DNA of 64,000 nt from Ornithodoros turicata (taxonomy: Eukaryota; Arthropoda; Arachnida; Ixodida; Argasidae): contig NC_088201.1 in NCBI RefSeq assembly GCF_037126465.1, positions 128,650,665-128,714,664 on the forward strand, in the 5' to 3' direction. Positions 56,180 to 64,000 of the stretch are shown here, piece by piece. Below the pieces are notes generated by a model, which was given only the letters and a program-made list of their open reading frames with translations, ran no database searches and had not been told where the DNA came from. The translations under genes were made by a program, and so were the position numbers. The stretch's first letter is position 1; each line of letters starts with the position of its first letter.

Positions 56180-57945
56180 TCGACCGGTTCAGTCGTGTGC
56201 TTACAAGGACATGACAGCCTAGCAATATTTTGATGCGCGCAGAATGCGCGGAGCTGCCAAAATACATCTGTAAACAGAACACTGTATTTCCGGTTTTCGC
56301 TCATACTACCGTAGTACGCTCGCACATCCATGAGAGAAAGGTGGTTAGTTGATATCAAGTCCCAGGCGTGGACCTTCGATACAAATGCACTCTCCCACAC
56401 TCCCATACAGGCAGGCAGACGGTCGGACGAAACGCCATGAACGACGACATCCAGAGTACTTTTTTGTATACAACCGTTGCTCAATCAAGACGCCTTCGAC
56501 GCCCGGTAACACATGCACTTTGTAAACAGTAGAGCGAGAATAAATATGCACTAAAACTCGTGAATTATGCATGTAAGTAAGCACGAAAATCTTCAAAATG
56601 TGTACTATAAACAATGTGAATTGAATATATGCGACATTGTTCTTTGTTCTTAGTATGAAAACAATGCAGATAATACATACTTGAGAAAAAAGCACTCTAT
56701 AAAGGATGACACGGTAGAATAAAGCTGCCTTGTTCCAGTACAACAAAAGAAGAAAAAAGACCACAAAGACAAGAGACAGACAAGAAAAAAGACAACATAA
56801 GGTAAGAAGTATCTAAGTGAGCGCTTCGATTTCGGCAGTGTCCCAGAGCGCAAAATAAAATTAGACGTCGCGGAAGAAAGTGAGGAAAGCGAAGTGCACG
56901 CGCAGCGAACAAAATCGGCTGCTGTAGCAAAAGATCTCGAATTTTTCTGGGTATGGCGTGCTTGGCACTGCCTTGATTCTGAATCTTCGTATCTCGTGAA
57001 GCATTCCGGTTTATAGCTGAAGCCCCACCCCTCCGATATATAAAAACATTAAATTCTGACCGAGATGTTCATGAAAGAGGACCAAGAGCTCCATTCAAAG
57101 CAGCAAAACCTTACAAGAAAAAAAAAAAGGACGACGCTCTGGCACGCGACCTTCGAGAATACAGCAAAAGATGCACCATGCCTGCATTTTGAATCTAAAT
57201 ATGTCACACTGTGCAAAACATGCCTTTCTATGCACCATATATAACCTTTCTAACCTGTCCCAAATCAAGACCAAAAGCGTTTATTCATCTTATGTATACG
57301 AAACAATATGCAGAAAAAGAAAGAAGAAACGGTATGAAGATCTGCGTTCTAATAATCAGGTAAGCCAACAATCACCGCTGGACACTGCCTAGAGATAGTC
57401 TTACCTAACCAGGACACCAATAACGTCGGAATACGAGTCCCAGTTCTGATCTGTGCAACGTAGTAAACGTGAAAGACCGTACGAGTGGCCGCGTGCCCAC
57501 TTATATTCCATGGCTGCAATTCGAAAGATTTGTTTGATAAGGAACATGCCATCCCCTGTGCACTTGGACTGTCGTGACACTATGTTTCTTCGCAGGATAG
57601 TGTTTCATAGCAGAGAGATTCGGTCGACTTCATCCAGTGTGAGCTTGATCGCTTAAGGGGTTGTGGCACGTTCTTCCAAGCTATGCGGTCTCCCCTCGGA
57701 AACGGTGTTGGAATAGTTGCTTTCTTCAAGACACCGTCAATAGGGGATCGCACCACTACGAGTTGGACATCAGTATACCAAACGGGAGATTGGTCATTGG
57801 GATGATCCATGGTGGGTCCATGGAGCTTTACCTGGGAATGGCTAGCGAATATTTCGCGACAAAAGATTTTCATGAATTACTGGATCGTCATTTTGTAACT
57901 ATATATGTTCTCGTCACGGCCCACTGTTTTCACATACTCCGCTGC
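56180..57945. other. Intergenic, nothing recognised
   Basis: The upstream part of the split LINE might extend here (endonuclease), but I could not recognise it. Confidence 0.35.
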
Positions 57946-57984
57946 AACTTGCTGCTGGACATGCTGCTGGACATGCTGCTGCAA

Positions 57985-58385
57985 CATGCTGGAAGAATCT
58001 TTTGACCGATTTGTTGTGTTTTGTGAGGATACCGCAGTCTCTGTTGACAAAAGGTGGCTTTTCTTTAAGAATTTGGCGCTGGAGTGCGTCGAAAAGTTTG
58101 TGCCTTTGCGCACAGTGCAGCGGAAGAAGCGTAATCTTTGGGTAACGCGTGAGATTTTACAGTTGAAACGTAAAATAAATAGGATAGAAAGGTTCCATCC
58201 AGGGCACAAAGGCCCACTCCCGGTACTGCGTCAAAAATTGCGTTCACTAGTACGCCGTTCTCGTTTCCACTTCTTCAATGTTACTATGCACAACTTTCTT
58301 AAACATAATCCAAGACGGTTCTGGAGTCATCTGGTTGAAAAGGACAATAAGAATAAAGAGATTAAACTCAATGGGGTGGCAGTTG
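57985..58385 (+). pseudogene. LINE ORF2 linker, 5' piece of the split LINE
   Basis: The frame from MLEESFDRFVVF through FVPLRTVQRKKRNLWVTREI, then LVRRSRFHFFN and NPRRFWSHLVE is the endonuclease-to-RT linker of Jockey/CR1-group LINEs. It is interrupted at 58385 by a DNA transposon. Removing that insert with one TSD copy restores an uninterrupted frame into 61778. Endonuclease not found upstream. A 15-base tandem (TGCTGCTGGACA type) lies at 57947-57990. Confidence 0.75.
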
Positions 58386-59734
58386 CAGGTGGGTCAAAGT
58401 CGCCATCTTGCCATGTATTTCGGCCCATTCCCCGCGTAAAACAACGGGGATCGCCATCTTGTGGGACGGTTGTTGCCAACATCGCAAAATCTGCCACCTA
58501 GACTTGTACCGAAGTAGAAATTATCTGCAAACAATGTGCACCGAGCATGCTATTTCTCAAAATAGTCACTTCAATCCGTATCCAATCCAGCGTGAGTTAT
58601 GGCTGCCGTCGCTCCTCAATGGGTGTGTGGATGTGTTCACGGTATTTCCAATCACTGCTGACGTACGATCTTGTGCGTTCTGTGCAGTTGTGTCTGCGGA
58701 CTGTGATGTTCGTTAAATATTGTGATGCTCGCCAGCCAGCTGAGGCTGCTTTGGATGATGTAGGTGAAGAAGGTGCCCAGCGTAACTCTACGACGACATT
58801 GTGCGAAGAAGTGACTACATTTGTACATTCATGCCCGTCGTCCTGCGTATGTTGGCAAAACACTTCTTCGTTAGTGCGCAGATTATGTTTTGTGATTGCC
58901 AATGTACGGCAGTACTTGAAGTAGGCAGCTTCGTTTTCGCTTTCGGAAGTGAAGAATGTTTTCTGTCACAAGTGCTTTGTGAAACAATTTTCTTCTGCAA
59001 CGACCCTGAAAGCTATGTTGCGAAGATTTGCCAATGAAAATTGTTTCAAACGCTATTCGTAACTACAAATATTTTTGCGACTGAGTTGTGGAATAATAAC
59101 ACACAGTGTATGATAATGATAGACTGGAATTATTCGCAAATATATATTAGGTAATCGGTTATATTTGATAAAGCAAGTTGCATAACCACTTCGTATCCCT
59201 CGCAAGTACTCCATGAATCAATTTTAACCACCATGTAACTTTTCTCTTAAAAGTCTGGTTTGGAAGTGGAACCGCTTTCATGCACCTCTTTTTGCAACCG
59301 TATCGTTCACGTCATCCACTTCCACACTCAAAGAAAGGGTGTGTGTGACGGTGTGTGTTTAGCTGTATCGTAAAAGACCTTTCCCACCATCCAGTCTGAT
59401 GACATTCCTATTCACACGTAGCATATACCTTTCAGTTCTCCACATATGCAAGCATATTGACGTAACATGAAAAGAGATTGATTGGTGATTCACATGAATT
59501 AACAGAAAGCCTGATTGACTAGATATAACGTGAAAAACGGTTAAAACTTGGCCTGGTTGGTGATCACGGGAAGAAAGTTGCAGAATGCCATATTCATATA
59601 GTTTACTCTATACCACGAAAGTGTGATAAGGTATATATCGGGGGAATCATCAAGGTGCATAAACAGAGCGAGTGTTTTGGCTGGTTGATAAAGCACTGGG
59701 GTTTTTTTTTTTTCAGTTCTTTTTAATTGAAAGG

Positions 59735-59830
59735 TGCATGAACACTCGTTTAAAAGAACATTCAACTAATACCTCTAATAGATACGGTGCATTGGGGGAC
59801 CACTTATTGACATGTGGATGTGACAATGAA
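59735..59830 (+). pseudogene. Possible GIY-YIG remnant of another PLE family
   Basis: CMNTRLKEHSTNTSN then ALGDHLLTCGCD resembles the middle of GIY-YIG endonucleases (R-L-K-E-H ... H) of PLEs. The GIY and YIG strands are not preserved upstream. Short, so tentative. Confidence 0.4.
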
Positions 59831-59832
59831 AA

Positions 59833-60045
59833 AATGGCTAGGAAGCAAGCGAGCTGGTGAAGGTGATGCATAATGTAAAAAACCCCGAGACTAGAGAACA
59901 CGAAGGGACAGACACAAACGTGACTTCGTGTTTGACTTGTGGTCGTTTGACTTGACTTCATGTTTGACTTGTGTGAAAAGACATCCTGTTTGTGTCTGTC
60001 CGTTCGTGTTCCCTAGTCTCTGTGTTTTTACATTATGTGTGGGAT
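59833..60045. repeat. Fold-back repeat, same family as 17190-17320
   Basis: AATGGCTAGGAAGCAAGCGA followed by arms around CTAGAGAACACGAAGGGACA and its complement. Confidence 0.65.
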
Positions 60046-60059
60046 GTCAAGCAGAATTC

Positions 60060-61600
60060 CAAAAAACAAAAATTTTGTTCAGGTCTAAAAAACAAAGTAG
60101 CCTTCTCTTTTGAGAGGTGCATGAGATAAAAAAAAGCAGGTAGTAACTGCGTCAGTAACCCCTGTATTTATCTTTGTGGTGTAAACAGGAAGTCCAACAT
60201 GAGGGGGAGAGGACGTCTCATGTATTTAAGGCTTCGTTTCACAAAATAAAAATTCTTTGGTTGGCAGTTCAGTGCGGTGTCCTCATCGTTTTTGTGTTCT
60301 GTTCTCGTCTTTTCCTGCGCAGGGGGTTTTATCGTTTTTAACTATATTAGACGTAAGATGTGAAACAGTGATTACGTTCACAAATCATATGCACAAATGA
60401 AGTTTACTTTGTTGTAGATCACTGATTATAGATTTCTTAACAAAATTTGTTTGCTTCGCTTTCACATGAGTTGAGGCATTCATACAATTAAGAAATCTGT
60501 GCAGCTGTAAAAGATAAGTAAATGGTTCGTATCACACGTTACTAATATCTGCAAAATTCATATTCACCCACCCATATGCTTGTTGCTTTTTCCACACAAA
60601 CTCTTCCTACTTGATAGAAGTGAAATGTGGAACACCGTCATTGCGTACACAAAATGTGTGCACACATAGTGGCATTACTGTGCTGGACGTAACTACTTAT
60701 TGCCTTGAAGTAAAATTTGTTTATGTATGGACATGTACAACATATCTGGCATGAGCTCTGTCATGTACCATGCTCGTTACCTGTGCCTGACTGGCACGTC
60801 GTTCCGAGGAACTTTCAAATCACGCTCACTGTGCCTTCAGTAAAATATCTCACTTGTGCACTACCGAAGCGTTGTCTCTATACGAAAATCTAAAATGCAC
60901 TGATGACAAGTGGTTGCAAAGCAACATATGCGCTTTGCCTGTATGTATGCTCATCACAGTGAAGATTTTCTCCAATAAGGAGGGATAAGCTATATTGAGA
61001 CTGCTTTCCATAATCAGAAGTATGCTGTTCCCACTGTGATCAACCATCATACCAATATACGCTTACTATAGGCTACTCGTTTTGGTGCAGGAAGAGGGTG
61101 AGAGTTCGTCACTGCTGTACCTCAGAACTGAGCCGCTTGAGTAATCACGATAGAGGAAAAGAGGAAGCATCATGTCAATGATATGTAACGTTTTGGTAGA
61201 TGTCTTGTTTTTCTTTTTTTGCTATGCCTTCTCTCTGGTCCATGGAGGCTTCACATCAGGATTATGCCATCGAGGTGTGGTCACATTTCGTGGTCTTTGG
61301 ACGTCTGCATTTATCAATTAGGTTTTACCCTTAGCAGTATTGTAATGCGGAGTGTTGAACGTTCCATCCTCCCCCTCCTTTGCAAGTGTATCAAAAAAAT
61401 TTCAGACAGACTTTGGCTCAATATGTAGTTCCAGATGTGCCTGCATATGATAGATATGTAGCACGCCAAAACCTGCAACCACGAAACCGAAACTATCATT
61501 CTAGCTTGTGCATGCGTTACAATGCGAGCGTTACAACAATCGCTAAGAATGTCCAAGGCAACATGGGTTAGTTATTACTAGCTTTTACCTGTTTACTGCA
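60060..61600. other. Interior of the hAT-like element, nothing recognised
   Basis: Short frames only on both strands. A transposase could be fragmented beyond recognition. Confidence 0.4.
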
Positions 61601-61777
61601 TCCTTTTTCAAGAAATTCGTTTGTTTAAGCAAATATGACAAAGAGACAACAGCGGCGTTTTTTGCCGCCGTAACTGGCGAACTTCGGGTTTCCGGGTCTG
61701 GCAACTGCGTTCCACAAGATGGCAGCCTCCGCTGTTTGACGCTGATTTTACGGCAGCTTGACCCACCTGGGCAGTTG

Positions 61778-63396
61778 TCGACGGCGCGAGAATCGCGGAT
61801 GAATTCAACGGGTGGTTTGCCTCTGTGTACACCAACGACGACTGTACAGAACCACCTTTCTCTTCTACCTGCTTTGGTCTGAGCGATGTCGAAGTGTTCA
61901 CAGAGGGTGTCTTAGATAGGCTCCTCCGGCTGGACACGAAGAAGGCGTGTGGTCCAGACGGGATACCCAATGTTTTTTTACAGCGGTATGCAGAGTGGTG
62001 TTCAAAGTTTCTTTGTATCATTTACCAATCCAGTTTAAGATCGGGTCAAATCCCGTCTGACTGGAAGTTAGCCAAAGTGGCACCAATATTTAAAAGTGGT
62101 GATAAATCAAACATTACTAACTACAGGCCGGTATCACTACTAAGTACTAGTAGCAAAGTTCTGGAACATATTGTCTTTAAACACATAATTAGCGTTTTGG
62201 AAGAAAGTGATTTCTTGGTGAAAGAGCAGCACGGCTTTAGGCGAGGTTACTCAACAGTTACGCAACTTGTACACATAGTTCATGACTTTGCCTCTGTTGT
62301 AGACAAAGGTGGTCAAACGGACGTTGTGTTTTTAGATCTATCAAAGGCATTCGACAGAGTTTCGCACACTAAGCTGTTGTATAAATTGAAATACATAATA
62401 AGTAATGATCGTATACTGCAATGGTTTCACTCCTATCTTACTAATCGTAAGCAGTTCGTGAGTGTTGGTGGAGCCCATTGGCATTCCTTGGCAGTTCTCT
62501 CCGGAGTACCACAGGGGTCCGTGCTTGGACCGTTGTTGTTTCTAATTTTTATAAATGACCTCTGCATCGCCATTCCGGGAATCCAGTGTCGTTTCTTTGC
62601 TGATGATTGCATTTTGTATTCTAGTATAAACAGTACTAACGACCAAGTCAAATTAAACAACTGTCTGCAATCTATTGTTACGTGGTGTGAAATGTGGCAG
62701 ATGGAGCTCAATGTGAAAAAGTGCGTGTTCATGTGTGTTACAACGAAGAAAACGTCATTGTCCTTTCCGTATAGCATTAACACTACTGTGTTGAGTAAAG
62801 TGGAGAACCAAAAATACCTTGGTGTGTCAATAGCATCAAACCTAAGCTGGGCCGAGCATGTTGAACAAGTTGCCACCAAAGCATCCCGTAAACTTTGGTC
62901 ACTAAGGAGGACGATGCGCCACTGTACGTCTGCAACGAAGCTGACGGCTTACACTACGTTAGTGCGGCCAATTTTAGAGTACGCGGATATTCTTTGGGAT
63001 CCCTACGTACAGACGCATACTAACATGCTAGAATCTGTGCAGAAAAAAGCCCTTCGATTTATATATAATGCATATGGTCAGCACACATCCTCGACTTCAC
63101 TCTATGCTAAATCTGGTTTGCCAACCTTGGCTCAACGAAGGAAAATTCGGCGTCTCAAGCTTTTGCACGATATAGTTAGTGGTACTAATGAACTCAAGTT
63201 CTACGATTACTTAACTTACAATTCGAGCCGATCCACAAGACTGAAACATAGTAAATTAATCCGTGAGTTTTGTTGCAATAAAGATGTGTTTAAATTTTCT
63301 TTTTTTCCTCGTACTGTACGAGAATGGAACAAATTGCCCTCTTGTCTTACACAAATTTCATCACCAACCCAGTTTTTACAAGGTCTTGTAGACTAA
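61778..63396 (+). pseudogene. LINE reverse transcriptase (Jockey/CR1 group), 3' piece
   Basis: An open frame of about 540 codons (first ATG 61825). RT motifs in order: KKACGPDGIP (0), NYRPVSLLSTSSKVLE (2), VVFLDLSKAFDRV (A, catalytic Asp), LSGVPQGSVLGPLLFLIF (B), RFFADDCILYSS (C, F-A-D-D), LNVKKC (D), then QKYLGVSI and the thumb/connection region up to NKLPSCL. Catalytic residues are intact and there is no internal stop, so this was a recent insertion. The protein is split from its N-terminus by the hAT-like element. No RNase H follows. Confidence 0.9.
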
Positions 63397-63546
63397 CTTT
63401 CTTTCTTGACTTCAGATGTTTAACACTTGACATTTTGCACTGTGTATAGCTGTATGTTGTATGTGTTGTATGTAGTGTACTCACCTCATCTGCCATGGCC
63501 ATCAAGAGATGGCCGGCAGTATCTTTCAAATAAATAAATAAATAAA
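63397..63546 (+). mobile_element. LINE 3' end with AAATAAATAAATAAA tail
   Basis: Short 3' untranslated region ending in four TAAA units at 63528-63546, like the other LINE copy at 11496. Confidence 0.7.
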
Positions 63547-64000
63547 CTTATTCGTTAGTTGAGGTCGTTTAAAAAGCAAAATAAGTGTGCCTTTACGGAA
63601 GAAGTCCTCTCTTATAACATTTACAAAGTCTACATGTATATTTTTTCCTTAAAGGGAAAAAAATCGTCAGCGCATTTACATCCCATCTGTAAGGTACCAT
63701 ATCAGCTTTTGAAGGAAATTCGCCTTCTACTGTTAGTTTTGCTAGTACTCAGAGTACTGCGAGTACTCACACCCGCCTCTTGGAAGCAGCTTTGTCTTCA
63801 TTACTGATTGCCTGACTCATGGCACTGAACATGGAGCACAATTAGGCATGCTCCATTCAGGGCATCAATAGGTAGTATTGCTTAGACCCTGAATCTCGTA
63901 TTCAGGTACATGCTGTAAAAACGTCTATTTCCAGTGAAACAAGGACTTTGTGTGTACAGCTCTGCATTTTCATTTTTTGCTTTCTGTTGCGGGAGAAATG
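63547..64000. other. Intergenic, nothing recognised
   Basis: No feature supported. Confidence 0.5.

Larger units (their letters stand above)
58386..61769. mobile_element. hAT-like DNA transposon inserted in the LINE
   Basis: 3384 bp. Ends CAGGTGGGTCAA in inverted orientation, a perfect 8-bp TSD GGCAGTTG (58378-58385 and 61770-61777), and short copies of GCCATCTTG near both ends. The tip resembles the hAT consensus CAGGGGTGGGCAA. No intact transposase is visible. The interior holds a PLE-like fragment and a fold-back. Confidence 0.75.

Noticed and set aside
61608..62021. Minus-strand 137-residue frame
   Set aside because: It is a shadow of the LINE reverse transcriptase frame on the plus strand.

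Overview
This is eukaryotic nuclear DNA, mostly a graveyard of mobile elements with few host-gene pieces. There are no operons, long intergenic stretches, spliced exons with GT/AG borders, tRNA-derived SINEs, non-LTR retrotransposons, Penelope-like elements (PLEs) with a GIY-YIG endonuclease, THAP-domain relics and a P2X7-type intracellular-domain gene. Together these suggest an arthropod, most likely a chelicerate such as a tick. The organism is inferred, not shown.

Layout. 1-3.3 kb: a decayed PLE bounded by a 14-bp target-site duplication. 5.1-8.0 kb: a microsatellite, then MULE-type transposase fragments interleaved with AT-rich degenerate repeats. 9.9-20.4 kb: SINEs, a decayed Jockey/CR1-group LINE, RNase H relics of a second LINE type, a THAP-like relic and fold-back repeats. 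23.7-35 kb is the most remarkable part. It is a chain of insertions separated by (TA)n tracts: a single retrozyme-like unit with a hammerhead ribozyme (23.9 kb), a PLE 3'-end palindrome, a 4.8-kb head-to-head pair of PLE copies, a long-TIR MITE, another PLE, a pogo/Tigger derivative, and then three families of tandem 231-288 bp units carrying seven further hammerhead motifs. 35.2-36.5 kb: a four-exon P2RX7_C-domain gene with a broken third exon. 37.7-39.3 kb: possible exons and a THAP pseudogene. 39.4-43.0 kb: a 3.57-kb CACTA-like element containing an unknown multi-exon reading frame. 44.3-53.1 kb: two inverted copies of a promoter/first-exon-like segment, one split by a 1.6-kb transposon with 8-bp TSDs; a TIR-bounded region with one C2H2 finger; a long imperfect hairpin. 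54.8-64 kb: more TIR elements and a LINE split cleanly by a 3.4-kb hAT-like element with a perfect 8-bp TSD.

How the parts relate. In known metazoan genomes, small HHR-bearing circular RNAs (retrozymes) are thought to be copied by PLE reverse transcriptases. Here PLEs, PLE 3' ends with hammerhead-like cores, and non-coding tandem hammerhead units sit side by side in (TA)n tracts. All five PLE insertions also have an inverted, 3'-end-outward structure at both edges. This retrozyme-PLE cluster is my best candidate for the window's unusual system.
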